DNA of 64,000 nucleotides from Lacrimispora sp. BS-2 (GTDB taxonomy: Bacteria; Bacillota; Clostridia; Lachnospirales; Lachnospiraceae): contig NZ_CP157940.1 of NCBI RefSeq assembly GCF_040207125.1, positions 992,001-1,056,000 of the forward strand, in the 5' to 3' direction. Position 1 is the stretch's first letter; each line of letters begins with the position of its first letter. A program made the position numbers and the translations under genes. Under the pieces are notes generated by a model. That model did no database searches. It was given only the letters and a program-made list of their open reading frames with translations, and had not been told where the DNA came from. This document shows positions 39,392 through 48,645 of the stretch, one piece after another.

Positions 39392-40480
39392 ATGGAATAC
39401 CAGCATGGTGGAGATATTTATACCAATAATGTTACAATAGACTATTCAGCCAACATAAATCCCCTGGGGCTTCCCCCTGGGGTAAAAGAGGCTCTTTATC
39501 AAGCAGCCGGCAGCTGTTCCTGTTACCCGGACAGCAGGTCCATGAGGCTTCGTAAGGAGCTTGCAAGGTTTCACGGCGTTTTGGCAGAGAACATCATCTG
39601 CGGAAACGGGGCTGCGGATTTGATCTTTCAGGTTGTACAGGCATTAAAGCCGAAAAATGCCCTGCTGATCGCTCCCTCATTTCTGGAATATGAACAGGCC
39701 CTTAAGGCATCTTCCTGCAATATTTCGTATTTTAGCTTAAAAGAGGAAAACGGGTTTCGGCTGTATGAAAAGGAACTGATAGACTGGCTGGAAAAAGGCG
39801 GGATTAATGTCCAAATGCTGTTTTTATGCAATCCCAATAATCCCACCGGCTTTGGGGCGGAAAAGGAAGGGATGGCTGCAATTCTTAAATATTCCAGGGA
39901 CCGCGGGATCTTTTGCGTGGTAGATGAATGCTTTAATGAATTCCTGCAGGAGCCGGACCGGTATTCGGTCCTTGATCTCATAGGACGCGGCGGATATGAA
40001 AACGTCTTCCTTTTAAAGGCATTTACAAAACTATACGCCATGGCCGGGCTGCGATTGGGCTATGGGATATGTACAGGAAAAAAGGTTCTGGACCAGATGA
40101 ATCTCATACGGCAGCCCTGGAGCGTTTCAAGCCTTGCCCAGGCGGCAGGAGAGGCAGCGCTTATGGAGACGGAATACGTAGAGGAAACAAGGCAGATGAT
40201 TGCCAGTGAACGGGAGTATTTAAAAACAGCCCTTTCTTCCCTTGGATTTCAGGTTTTTGATTCCATGGCTAATTATATTTTTTTCAGGGATTTGAGGCCA
40301 GAGGCCCTTACCCGGGAAAAACTGCTTTATAAGCAGCTTCTGGACCGGAAAGTCCTGATACGTTCCTGCTCCAATTACAGAGGGCTTGATGATACCTATT
40401 ACCGGATCTGTGTCAAGCAGCGGGAGGAAAATGAAGAATTTCTTTCCATATTGAAATCCATAGTGACAGAAGGGAAATAA
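39392..40480 (+). CDS. cobD: threonine-phosphate decarboxylase CobD
   Basis: A 362-residue PLP enzyme of the aminotransferase fold that decarboxylates L-threonine phosphate to aminopropanol phosphate for Cbi[21 protein letters not shown] at the start, [12 protein letters not shown], and [12 protein letters not shown] mark the family. The PLP lysine lies in [19 protein letters not shown], and [20 protein letters not shown] ends it. Its histidinol-phosphate aminotransferase relatives lack the cobalamin context seen here. It starts 31 bp after cbiB and ends 4 bp before cbiP. Confidence 0.93.
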   Translation: MEYQHGGDIYTNNVTIDYSANINPLGLPPGVKEALYQAAGSCSCYPDSRSMRLRKELARFHGVLAENIICGNGAADLIFQVVQALKPKNALLIAPSFLEYEQALKASSCNISYFSLKEENGFRLYEKELIDWLEKGGINVQMLFLCNPNNPTGFGAEKEGMAAILKYSRDRGIFCVVDECFNEFLQEPDRYSVLDLIGRGGYENVFLLKAFTKLYAMAGLRLGYGICTGKKVLDQMNLIRQPWSVSSLAQAAGEAALMETEYVEETRQMIASEREYLKTALSSLGFQVFDSMANYIFFRDLRPEALTREKLLYKQLLDRKVLIRSCSNYRGLDDTYYRICVKQREENEEFLSILKSIVTEGK

Positions 40481-40484
40481 CCAG

Positions 40485-42023
40485 ATGGCAAAGACGATCA
40501 TGATACAAGGAACCATGTCCAATGCAGGAAAAAGTCTGATTGCAGCCGGCTTATGCCGGATATTCAAACAGGATGGCTACCGGGTGGCACCTTTTAAATC
40601 CCAGAACATGGCCTTAAATTCCTATATTACAGAAGAGGGGCTGGAAATGGGAAGGGCCCAGGCGGTCCAGGCGGAGGCAGCCGGAGTAAAGCCGGAGGCG
40701 GCCATGAACCCCATCCTGTTAAAGCCCACCAATGACATTGGGTCCCAGGTAATTGTAAACGGCATATCCATTGGTAATATGCCTGCAAGGGAGTATTTTG
40801 CATACAAAAAAAAGCTGGTGCCCGAGGTTGAACGGGCATTCCATAAGCTTTCAGAGGAATACGATATCATCGTCATAGAAGGAGCCGGAAGTCCGGCTGA
40901 GATTAATTTAAAGCAGGATGATATCGTAAATATGGGAATGGCAAAAATGGCAAATGCCCCGGTGCTTCTGGTGGGAGACATTGACCGGGGAGGTGTGTTT
41001 GCACAGCTTTACGGAACCGTAATGCTTTTGGAACCAGATGAAAGAGCCTTGATCAAAGGCCTGATCGTCAATAAATTCCGTGGGGATAAATCCATTCTGG
41101 AACCAGGACTGGATATGATTGAGAAACAGCTTTCCATCCCGGTTGCCGGTGTGGTTCCATATATGGATGTGGAGCTGGAAGAGGAGGACAGCCTTGGAAA
41201 CCACTTGGCAGGAACGGCCAGAACGGACCGGACCGCAGTGGAAATCGCCGTGATCCGGATGCCCAGAATTTCCAACTTCACGGATTTTCAGGTTTTCACT
41301 ACCATACCATGGGTATGCCTGCGCTATGTGGACCGTGTTTCTGATCTGGGAAATCCGGACCTGGTCATTTTGCCTGGCAGTAAAAATACGATTGGAGATT
41401 TGCTTTGGATGCGGGAAAGCGGTCTGGAGGCGGCAATCCTTAAGCTTCAGGCAAGGGAAGTCCCTGTATTTGGAATCTGCGGCGGCTTTCAGATGCTTGG
41501 AGAAAGCATCTCCGATCCCTTCCAGGTGGAATCCGAAGCGGCTGCCATGCCGGTACGGGGCATGGGACTTTTACCGGTCCGTACCGTGTTTGGAAAGGAA
41601 AAGACCAGAACAAGAGTAGCAGGCTCCTGCACCAGCGTAGGCGGAATCTTTGAGGAACTGTCAGGCATGGAGGTGGAAGGTTATGAAATCCACATGGGAG
41701 AAACCACCAGATCCGTGCCGCCCCTTTCCTATGTCATGGAATCCCAGTCAGGCTCCCATTTAGCCAAAATGGACGGCTGCCAGAGAGGAAACGTGTACGG
41801 CACCTATATCCATGGCTTTTTTGATAAAGAAGGGATTGCAATGACCATTGCAGAAGCATTGGCAAAAAAGAAAGGCCTGACCATAGAGCCGGATGGCGGC
41901 TTTAACTACCAGGAATACAAGGAAGAGCAATATGAGCGTCTGGCCGCCCAATTAAGGAACAGCCTTGACATGGAAAGGATCTATGGGATAATGTTCACGA
42001 AAGCAATGAGCAGTGTGAAATAG
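40485..42023 (+). CDS. cbiP: cobyric acid synthase CbiP
   Basis: A 512-residue glutamine-dependent amidase that amidates positions b, d, e and g of the corrin ring. The N-terminal ATP domain has [33 protein letters not shown] and [31 protein letters not shown] and [14 protein letters not shown] follow. The glutaminase domain carries the nucleophile in [13 protein letters not shown], and GTYIHGFFD has the catalytic-type His. Full length. The gap to cbiC holds strong inverted repeats. Confidence 0.95.
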   Translation: MAKTIMIQGTMSNAGKSLIAAGLCRIFKQDGYRVAPFKSQNMALNSYITEEGLEMGRAQAVQAEAAGVKPEAAMNPILLKPTNDIGSQVIVNGISIGNMPAREYFAYKKKLVPEVERAFHKLSEEYDIIVIEGAGSPAEINLKQDDIVNMGMAKMANAPVLLVGDIDRGGVFAQLYGTVMLLEPDERALIKGLIVNKFRGDKSILEPGLDMIEKQLSIPVAGVVPYMDVELEEEDSLGNHLAGTARTDRTAVEIAVIRMPRISNFTDFQVFTTIPWVCLRYVDRVSDLGNPDLVILPGSKNTIGDLLWMRESGLEAAILKLQAREVPVFGICGGFQMLGESISDPFQVESEAAAMPVRGMGLLPVRTVFGKEKTRTRVAGSCTSVGGIFEELSGMEVEGYEIHMGETTRSVPPLSYVMESQSGSHLAKMDGCQRGNVYGTYIHGFFDKEGIAMTIAEALAKKKGLTIEPDGGFNYQEYKEEQYERLAAQLRNSLDMERIYGIMFTKAMSSVK

Positions 42024-42030
42024 GGCAGGA

Positions 42031-42130
42031 GAAGATTTTCGTTGTGCTCGCACATAAGAAAATCTTATCATGGCCTATTTCATAGGGCGAATGCCCGTGA
42101 GCTGGTAAAACCTACGGTTTTACCAGCTCC
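42031..42130 (+). repeat. set of inverted repeats between cbiP and cbiC
   Basis: AGATTTTC/GAAAATCT (42033-42040 with 42058-42065), GGGC/GCCC (42085-42088 with 42093-42096), and a perfect 14-bp pair around TAC follow each other. The 14-bp pair is GAGCTGGTAAAACC (42099-42112) with GGTTTTACCAGCTC (42116-42129). No T run follows. This resembles neither the R nor the P family, and may be a third intergenic element or an RNA-processing site. Confidence 0.7.
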
Positions 42131-42155
42131 ACTGCGGACTCACAAGGAGAAACAA

Positions 42156-42788
42156 ATGAAATTTAAAGAACTGGAACAGCTGCTACCCGAACAAATAGAA
42201 AAAAGAAGTTTTGAACTGATAACCATGGAGCTTGGAAAAAAAGTCCTTGATCCGGAAAATGAACTGGTGATCAAACGGGTAATCCATACCACCGCTGATT
42301 TTGAATATGCGGATAATCTGATATTCTCCCCCCATGCCGTCAGGGAAGGAATGAGGGCATTAAAGGAAGGCGTCCGAATCATTACGGACACCAACATGGG
42401 AATGGCCGGCATTAATAAACCCACCTTAAAACGTCATGGCTGCACCGTCAACTGCTTCATGTCGGATGAGGATGTAGCGGAACAGGCCAAGCTTCACCAC
42501 ACCACCCGTGCCTGTGCCAGCATGGATAAAGCCGCAGGGCTTTCAGAAGATTGTATTTTTGCAGTAGGAAATGCGCCCACCGCCCTGGTACGTCTTTATG
42601 AATTGATAAAAGAAGGGAAAATCCATCCCAGGCTTATCATCGGAGTTCCTGTGGGCTTTGTCAATGTGGTCCAGTCAAAGGAAATGATCATGTCCCTTTC
42701 CGATATCCCCTTTATTGTAGCCAGGGGAAGAAAGGGAGGAAGCAATGTGGCAGCGGCAATCGTAAATGCCCTGCTTTATCAGATATAG
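42156..42788 (+). CDS. cbiC: cobalt-precorrin-8 methylmutase CbiC
   Basis: A 210-residue enzyme that moves the C11 methyl group to C12, giving cobyrinate. RVIHTTADFEYADNL includes the catalytic-type His. TDTNMGMAGINKPTL, AVGNAPTALVRLYELI and VPVGFVNVVQSKEMI are the family blocks. The ATG at 42156 has AAGGAG. A start further upstream would translate the intergenic hairpins. It completes operon II. Confidence 0.95.
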   Translation: MKFKELEQLLPEQIEKRSFELITMELGKKVLDPENELVIKRVIHTTADFEYADNLIFSPHAVREGMRALKEGVRIITDTNMGMAGINKPTLKRHGCTVNCFMSDEDVAEQAKLHHTTRACASMDKAAGLSEDCIFAVGNAPTALVRLYELIKEGKIHPRLIIGVPVGFVNVVQSKEMIMSLSDIPFIVARGRKGGSNVAAAIVNALLYQI

Positions 42789-42866
42789 CAGCAGCAACAC
42801 GGTTTATTGCCCATAGTTCGGGACATAAAGGCACACCCGGAAGGATTTTCAGAGGGGAAGAACAGC

Positions 42867-44483
42867 ATGGAATTATACAGCATAATTTTAGTAGATGACG
42901 AAGAAGAAGTGCGTAAAAGCATTATAAAGAAGATTGAATGGCAGGCAGCCGGATTCCGAGTGGTGGGGGATGCGGAAAATGGAGAAGACGCCATGGAAAA
43001 GATCGAGGTTTTGGAACCGGATGTAGTCTTAACGGATATCCGGATGCCCTACATGGATGGCCTGGCCCTTGCGGAAAAAGTGAGACAGCGGTATCCTTCC
43101 ATGAAGGTGGTGATCTTTTCCGGCTACGATGATTTTGAATATGCCCAGAGAGCAATCAAGCTGAATGTAACGGAGTACATTTTAAAGCCGGTCAATGTGG
43201 AAGAACTGACCTCCATATTAAAAAGGATCAAGGGGAATCTGGACCAGGAAATAGAAGAAAAAAGGAATTTAAGCCGCCTTAGGGAAAATTACCGGAAAAG
43301 CCTCCCCATCATCAGGGAGCAGTTTTTCAATGACCTGGTGCACAAAGATCTTTCAGAGGAGCTGGTAGAACAGAAGCTTAAGGAATATGGCGTGCCAGTC
43401 ATGGGGGCAAGGAAATGGATCATCGTTGCCATTGATGTGGAAAAGGGAGAGGTCAGGGAAACTCTTTCCCTTCACAATGAGGAGGAGCTGATCCCTATTT
43501 CTGTTATGCAGATCGTAAGGGAAAAATTAGAAGGTTATTGTAGGTTTGCCCTTTTCCAGTCTGTTTCAGAGGCGGAAATGGTGGTGATCGTGGCTCTTGA
43601 TGATGACAACTCCACCACAGGGCTGATCGATGTTCTTGGAGATATCTGCAGAGAAACAAAGAGGATTCTGGAGGTTCCGGTCACCATGGGTATCGGCAAA
43701 AGCTTCCGGGAGCTGTCCGGTTTCCGGGAAGCCTACCAATCCTCCATTGATGCCCTGGGCTATAAAGCCATAGCCGGCAGGGGGACCACCATTTATATCA
43801 ATGATATGGAGCCGGTGGGAGTAGGAAAACTGGAATTTGACAGTGTGACAGAAGCGGACCTGATCTCAGCCATAAAATTCGGTCCCAGCGAAAAGATCGA
43901 AGCAGCGGTTACCAGGATCATTGAAAAGATGGAATCAGCAAAAGTACATTACCGCCAGCAGCAGGTGTATATGTTCGGCGTTTTAAACAGTGTCCTTCAG
44001 ATGATGCAGCAGTATGACCTGGCCCCCACGGACATTATGGGCGGGGAACTTAAGGGCATGGAGATCTTTGACAAGATTAAGAAGAAAGAGGAGTTCGGTC
44101 AGTGGATTTATAAAATTGCAGGAAAAATGAACCAGTTCATTAATCAGGAGCGCGATTTTACCACACGCCAGGTAATCCAGGAAGCAAAGCAGTATATTAT
44201 GGACCACTACCAGAATCCGGATTTGTCTGTGGAAATGATATGCCGCCACCTTCATATGAGCCCTGCATATTTTTCCACCTTGTTTAAAAAAGAAACCGGG
44301 CAGGCTTACATCGCATATTTAACAGATGTCCGTCTTAATAAAGCGGTGGAACTGCTTAATAAAACCGATGATAAGACCTATGTGGTGGCAGCAAAGGTGG
44401 GGTACCAGGAACAGAACTATTTCAGCTATGTATTCAAGAAAAAATTTGGAGTATCACCGACTAAATTCCGCGGAGCCAGGTAA
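42867..44483 (+). CDS. AraC-family response regulator (YesN type)
   Basis: A 538-residue regulator with a receiver domain (ELYSIILVDDEEEVRKSII, acceptor D57 in VVLTDIRMPYMDG, and YILKPVNVEEL), a long middle region, and a C-terminal AraC domain. The AraC domain has YQNPDLSVEMICRHLHMSPA, YFSTLFKKETGQ and FGVSPTKFRG. The start follows AGAGGGGAAG. It is a paralogue of the regulator at 10674. It is followed, across an R repeat, by its kinase and then by sugar-binding protein genes and mglBAC, which it probably controls. Confidence 0.93.
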   Translation: MELYSIILVDDEEEVRKSIIKKIEWQAAGFRVVGDAENGEDAMEKIEVLEPDVVLTDIRMPYMDGLALAEKVRQRYPSMKVVIFSGYDDFEYAQRAIKLNVTEYILKPVNVEELTSILKRIKGNLDQEIEEKRNLSRLRENYRKSLPIIREQFFNDLVHKDLSEELVEQKLKEYGVPVMGARKWIIVAIDVEKGEVRETLSLHNEEELIPISVMQIVREKLEGYCRFALFQSVSEAEMVVIVALDDDNSTTGLIDVLGDICRETKRILEVPVTMGIGKSFRELSGFREAYQSSIDALGYKAIAGRGTTIYINDMEPVGVGKLEFDSVTEADLISAIKFGPSEKIEAAVTRIIEKMESAKVHYRQQQVYMFGVLNSVLQMMQQYDLAPTDIMGGELKGMEIFDKIKKKEEFGQWIYKIAGKMNQFINQERDFTTRQVIQEAKQYIMDHYQNPDLSVEMICRHLHMSPAYFSTLFKKETGQAYIAYLTDVRLNKAVELLNKTDDKTYVVAAKVGYQEQNYFSYVFKKKFGVSPTKFRGAR

Positions 44484-44540
44484 TGGAAACACCCTCCGGG
44501 TATCCCTTTACACCCGGTGCCCGATAAAGTGGGGCAGGCT
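44483..44540 (+). repeat. R-family repeat, copy 3 (regulator - kinase gap)
   Basis: GGAAACACCCTCCGGGTATCC, CTTTACACCCGG and TGCCC...GGGGCAGG keep the order of the consensus. The 3' end has diverged. Confidence 0.7.
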
Positions 44541-44579
44541 CTAAAGCGGGTGGCCCTGTCCAAAAGGATGGACGATAAT

Positions 44580-46379
44580 ATGGAAAGAAAGAATATCAGC
44601 ATTCGTTATACTATTTTTGTATATTTTACCGTGACTGCCTTAGCAGCCAGTCTTTTGATCACTTTTTCCTTATACCAGCGCCTTTCCACCCAGGTGGGGG
44701 AGATGGTGCAGGAGGAAAACCAGAGCCTCATTCACCAGGTAGCCAGGTCCGTGGAGTCCTATCTGCTTACGGTCATGAAGCTGTCGGATTCCCTGTATTA
44801 CGGAGCCGTGAAAAATGCCGATTTATCCTCGGAATCCATTAATAACGAAATCACGCTCCTGTATGATAACAACAAGGATAATGTGGACAACATCGCACTC
44901 TTTACCCAATCAGGCACTATGGTGGAAGCGGTTCCTGCGGCAAGACTTAAAAGCGGTCTTGACGTGACCAGGGAGAACTGGTTTTTAAATGCTTTGGAGA
45001 AGACGGAAAACCAGCATTTTTCCTATCCCCATGTCCAGTATATTTTTGACAGCAACGAAAACCAGTACCGGTGGGTGATATCCTTATCAAGAGCCGTGGA
45101 GCTGACAGAGGGCACCTCTACCACCCAGGGCGTGCTATTGGTTGATTTAAGCTACTCCAGCCTGGAACATCTTTTTGACGGGGTGACCACAGGAAAGGGC
45201 GGCTATGTCTATTTAATCAGCAATGACGGGCAGATCCTGTACCATCCCAAGATCCAGCTCATCGACTCCGGGCGGATGCAGGAGAACAATATGGTGGCAG
45301 CCGGCTATAAGGACGGAAACCACCGGGAGGAATTTCAAGGGGAGACCCGGATCATTACAGTAAAATCCATTGGTTATACAGGCTGGAAGATCATTGGAGT
45401 GACACCTAAAAATGTGGTTTCCTTAAATTCCATTAAGACCAGGCTTTTTATCGTCTTCCTCATAACCCTGATCCTGTTCATACTTGCCCTGATCAACTCC
45501 TATATTTCATCCCGTATCACCAATCCCATCAAGGAGCTGGAAAAATCTGTGGGAATTCTGGAAGAAGGAAATTTGGAAACCCCTATTTCCATCGGGGGTT
45601 CCTACGAAATCCAGCATCTGGGGAATTCTATTAAAAATATGGCAAAACAGATCCGGGTTCTGATGGATGATATCGTGGCAGAGCATGAGGCGAAGAGAAA
45701 ACAGGAATTTGACACCTTACAGTCACAGATCAATCCTCATTTCCTTTATAACACCCTTGATATAATTGTATGGATGATTGAAAACGAGCAAAAGACAGAG
45801 GCTGTCAAAGCTGTGACGGCCCTGGCCCGGTTTTTCCGGATCAGTTTAAGCAAGGGAAAGAGCGTTATCACGGTTAAGGATGAATTGGAGCACGTGCGGA
45901 ATTATCTGATGATCCAGCACATGCGTTTTAAGAATAAGTTCTCCTATGTGATCGATGCATCTGAGGAATGTATGGAGCTTGCAAGCTTAAAGCTGGTATT
46001 GCAGCCCCTTGTGGAAAATGCCATTTATCATGGAATGGAATTCATGGATGGGGACGGAGAAATTATTTTAAAGGTCTGGAAAGAAGGAGATGACCTGTGC
46101 TATATGGTAAAAGACAATGGCCTTGGAATGACAGAAGACCAGGTGGCAGGCTTATTTTCCGATCAGGTCCATGTCACTTCAAAAAAGGGCTCAGGGATCG
46201 GCGTAAAAAATGTCAATGAGAGGATCAAGCTGTATTTTGGAGAAAAGTACGGCCTGACTATTGAGTCAGAGCCTGACGAAGGAACGGTGATCACCATCCG
46301 CCTTCCTGCGGTTCCCTATAGCACTGCCTCTGTGCCCGTTGAAACGGGGCGGACCCTGCCCGAAAAGCATGGGCAATGA
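44580..46379 (+). CDS. sensor histidine kinase (YesM family)
   Basis: A 599-residue membrane kinase. The first transmembrane helix is at about residues 9-31. An extracytoplasmic Cache-like sensing domain follows, with a segment of GKGGYVYLISNDGQILYHP type. The second helix is at about 285-308. The HAMP linker is SRITNPIKELEKSVGILEEG. The His_kinase domain has H387 in QSQINPHFLYNTLDIIVWM, and the ATPase domain has DNGLGM and GSGIGVKNVNERIKLYFG. The last codons (TLPEKHGQ) lie in an R repeat, so the C-terminal tail is repeat-derived. The start is uncertain: ATG 44580 is preferred over 44568. Confidence 0.9.
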   Translation: MERKNISIRYTIFVYFTVTALAASLLITFSLYQRLSTQVGEMVQEENQSLIHQVARSVESYLLTVMKLSDSLYYGAVKNADLSSESINNEITLLYDNNKDNVDNIALFTQSGTMVEAVPAARLKSGLDVTRENWFLNALEKTENQHFSYPHVQYIFDSNENQYRWVISLSRAVELTEGTSTTQGVLLVDLSYSSLEHLFDGVTTGKGGYVYLISNDGQILYHPKIQLIDSGRMQENNMVAAGYKDGNHREEFQGETRIITVKSIGYTGWKIIGVTPKNVVSLNSIKTRLFIVFLITLILFILALINSYISSRITNPIKELEKSVGILEEGNLETPISIGGSYEIQHLGNSIKNMAKQIRVLMDDIVAEHEAKRKQEFDTLQSQINPHFLYNTLDIIVWMIENEQKTEAVKAVTALARFFRISLSKGKSVITVKDELEHVRNYLMIQHMRFKNKFSYVIDASEECMELASLKLVLQPLVENAIYHGMEFMDGDGEIILKVWKEGDDLCYMVKDNGLGMTEDQVAGLFSDQVHVTSKKGSGIGVKNVNERIKLYFGEKYGLTIESEPDEGTVITIRLPAVPYSTASVPVETGRTLPEKHGQ

Positions 46380-46440
46380 AAAGGAAACACCCTACGGGTA
46401 TACCTCTATGCCCAAAGGACATGGGCAATGAAAAGGAAAG
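46345..46440 (+). repeat. R-family repeats, partial plus full copy (kinase - binding-protein gap)
   Basis: A partial copy (46351-46382) includes ACCCTGCCC and GCATGGGCAATG and supplies the kinase stop codon. A full copy (46383-46440) reads GGAAACACCCTACGGGTATA, then CCTCTATGCCC, a loop, ATGGGCA and AAAAGGAAAG. The final GGAAAG is the ribosome binding site of the next gene. Confidence 0.85.
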
Positions 46441-46446
46441 TAGATT

Positions 46447-47418
46447 ATGACAAAACAGGAAAAATTATTGTGGACACTGCTGGCGGGAGTGCTTGTGTTC
46501 CTGTTTCTTTTATCCTCCACAGATTTGATCATCAAGGAGAAGAAAACAGAAATATATCCGGTTTCCGTCATCATCGGGGATACCTCCGATGACTATTATG
46601 TAAATTTCAGAAAGGGTGTGGATAAGGCAGCTGAAGAATACAATGTAGATGTCAGCTTTATTACACTCTATGAGAAGGGAGATGCCGATCAGCAGATAGA
46701 ACTGGTTCAAAGGGAAATAGGTGATGGTGCATCAGTAGTGGTTCTGATCCCCGTAAAGCCGGTGGAATGTGTAAAAAGGATGGATGATATGGTTTTAAAC
46801 AGCCCTGCCATCATTCTGGGAAGCTTACCTCCCAATGACCAGGTAAAGAGCGGCATATCACCGGATTATGAAGAGGAAGGAAGATTGCTGGGGCAGGCAA
46901 TTGCAGCGGAGAATTCCCCGGACATTCCAGTATGGATCTTTACAGACGGGCTTGAGTACGGGTATAACAGGGAGGCATATGACGGGCTGGTATCTGTTCT
47001 TTCAAAATCCGGATTTTCCATGAAGCTTTATGAGAAAAAAGCAGAAGGGATCTTCCGGGAGGCCATCCAGGGCATGGTTTATCCCGGAAGCCAAAAAGCG
47101 GTCATTGCAGCGATTGATGTCAGAAGCCTTGATGAAGCCGCTGATATCATTTCCGGCAGCACGGTATATGGCAATGCAGTGAAAGGGCTTTACGGAATCG
47201 GCAGCACGACCAAACTTTTAAAGGAACTGGACAATGGAATCATTAAGGGACTGGTTGTAAGCGACCAGTTTGATGCGGGCTATATGAGCATCGAAAAGTC
47301 CGTGGAAGCGGTCCATGGGGGACTTCAAAGAACACAGATAGTTTTAGATTCTTACTATATTCAGAAGGCCAATATGCGGGAAAGCAAATTTGAAAGGATT
47401 TTGTATCCAATTGATTGA
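46447..47418 (+). CDS. membrane-anchored periplasmic-binding-type protein
   Basis: A 323-residue protein with an uncleaved-looking N-terminal anchor (about residues 6-29, LLWTLLAGVLVFLFLLSS). It has no lipobox. The rest has the two-lobed sugar-binding fold: VSVIIGDTSDDYYVNFRKGV as the first strand and helix, IELVQREIGDGASVVVLIPV, SPAIILGSLPP, and a late GLVVSDQFDAGYMSIEKSV. It lies between the kinase and the mgl genes, which fits a receptor that presents sugar to the sensor kinase rather than a transport component. That role is inference. Confidence 0.8.
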   Translation: MTKQEKLLWTLLAGVLVFLFLLSSTDLIIKEKKTEIYPVSVIIGDTSDDYYVNFRKGVDKAAEEYNVDVSFITLYEKGDADQQIELVQREIGDGASVVVLIPVKPVECVKRMDDMVLNSPAIILGSLPPNDQVKSGISPDYEEEGRLLGQAIAAENSPDIPVWIFTDGLEYGYNREAYDGLVSVLSKSGFSMKLYEKKAEGIFREAIQGMVYPGSQKAVIAAIDVRSLDEAADIISGSTVYGNAVKGLYGIGSTTKLLKELDNGIIKGLVVSDQFDAGYMSIEKSVEAVHGGLQRTQIVLDSYYIQKANMRESKFERILYPID

Positions 47419-47433
47419 GATGGGGGATGGAAC

Positions 47434-48456
47434 ATGAAGAAACGATATGGTATTCTGGCAGCGGCGGTTATTCTGCTGCTGGCACTTTGGGGAGTGTTTT
47501 ATCAGAGTCGTAAGGAGGGAGAAAAGGAAGAAAAAAAGTCCATACGCATTGGAGTGACCTTATACCGTGGGGATGATTCCTTTATCAATACGCTCAGGGG
47601 AAATATTGAGGAACAGGCCAAGGAATATGAAAAGGAAACAGGCATTAAGGTTGTCATGGAAATTGTGGATGCCAAGGGGAACCAGAATACCCAGAACAGT
47701 CAGGTAGACCGTTTCATTTCTCTGGGCTATGATGCCATCTGCGTGAATATTGTGGACCGCTCCGTGGCCTCCAACATCATCAGCAAGGCAATGGATGCCA
47801 GCCTGCCGGTGGTGTTCTTTAACCGGGAGCCGGTGGAGGAGGATATGCGCCGCTGGGAAAAGCTTTACTATGTGGGAGAAAATGCAAAAGAGTCTGCAAC
47901 CCTTCAGGGAAACATTCTGGTGGAGGCTTATAAAACAGATCCCGCCTCCCTTGACTTAAATGGAGATGGAAAGGTCAGCTATGTTCTTTTGGAAGGTGAA
48001 AACAGCCATCAGGACTCCTTGATCCGCACGGAATGGTCCATTCAGACCTTAAAGGATGGCGGAGTGCCCTTAGAAAAGATCACCGGAGGAATTGCCAATT
48101 GGGACAGAAGCCAGGCATCCGCCTGGATGGAGCAGTGGCTTTTGGAGTACCCGGATGAGGTGGAAGTGGTGATCTGCAACAATGATGACATGGCTTTGGG
48201 AGCGGCCGATGCACTGGAACGGAAAAGGGACATGAGGCCGGTTAAAATTGTAGGGATTGACGGTACGCCCCAGGGGCTTGAAGGGCTGCGTACGGGAAAG
48301 CTGTTTGGAACGGTTCAATGTGACAGCCAGGAATATGCAAATGTTATTTTTGAAATCGCTGCAGCGGAATCTCTTGGTCAAAATGTACAGGAAATTGTAA
48401 AATTGGACAGGGATAAGTATTATGAATGCAGACAAAAGGCTCTGACCGCCCAGTAA
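47434..48456 (+). CDS. membrane-anchored galactose-binding-like protein (MglB family)
   Basis: A 340-residue protein with an N-terminal hydrophobic anchor (YGILAAAVILLLALWGVFY) and no lipobox Cys. The mature part follows MglB: IRIGVTLYRGDDSFINTL, VNIVDRSVASNIISKAM and VVFFNREPVEEDMRRWEKLY. The Ca2+-binding EF-hand-like loop DLNGDGKVSYVLLEGE is characteristic of galactose-binding proteins, and ICNNDDMALGAADALE follows. It is one of four binding proteins of this kind in the window and probably serves signalling with the kinase. The stop codon sits in the loop of a strong hairpin (48442-48467). Confidence 0.85.
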   Translation: MKKRYGILAAAVILLLALWGVFYQSRKEGEKEEKKSIRIGVTLYRGDDSFINTLRGNIEEQAKEYEKETGIKVVMEIVDAKGNQNTQNSQVDRFISLGYDAICVNIVDRSVASNIISKAMDASLPVVFFNREPVEEDMRRWEKLYYVGENAKESATLQGNILVEAYKTDPASLDLNGDGKVSYVLLEGENSHQDSLIRTEWSIQTLKDGGVPLEKITGGIANWDRSQASAWMEQWLLEYPDEVEVVICNNDDMALGAADALERKRDMRPVKIVGIDGTPQGLEGLRTGKLFGTVQCDSQEYANVIFEIAAAESLGQNVQEIVKLDRDKYYECRQKALTAQ

Positions 48457-48467
48457 TGGGCGGTCAG
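48442..48467 (+). other. perfect hairpin spanning a stop codon
   Basis: CTGACCGCCCA (48442-48452), loop GTAA, TGGGCGGTCAG (48457-48467). The TAA stop of the preceding gene lies in the 4-nt loop. No T run follows, so it may protect the mRNA end or slow transcription ahead of the mglB promoter. Confidence 0.75.
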
Positions 48468-48554
48468 TTGTGCATTGTGAGTAAAAATATCGAATTTTTT
48501 TGATGGAAAAAGGAACAATCTAAAAAAATCGATACATATCCAAAAAAAATTATA

Positions 48555-48583
48555 TGGAAAACTGCACAAAAGAAAGCTATAAT
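48555..48583 (+). promoter_or_regulatory. promoter of mglBAC
   Basis: TGGAAA (48555-48560), a 17-bp spacer and TATAAT (48578-48583). Just upstream, AAAAAAATCGATACATATCC carries the AAAAATCG word also seen upstream of 14272 and 21011, so it may be a regulator site. Confidence 0.6.
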
Positions 48584-48645
48584 GTGCATATCGGTAAGGT
48601 AAAAACACCAATCGATAACAATATAATGATAAGGGAGGATTTATC

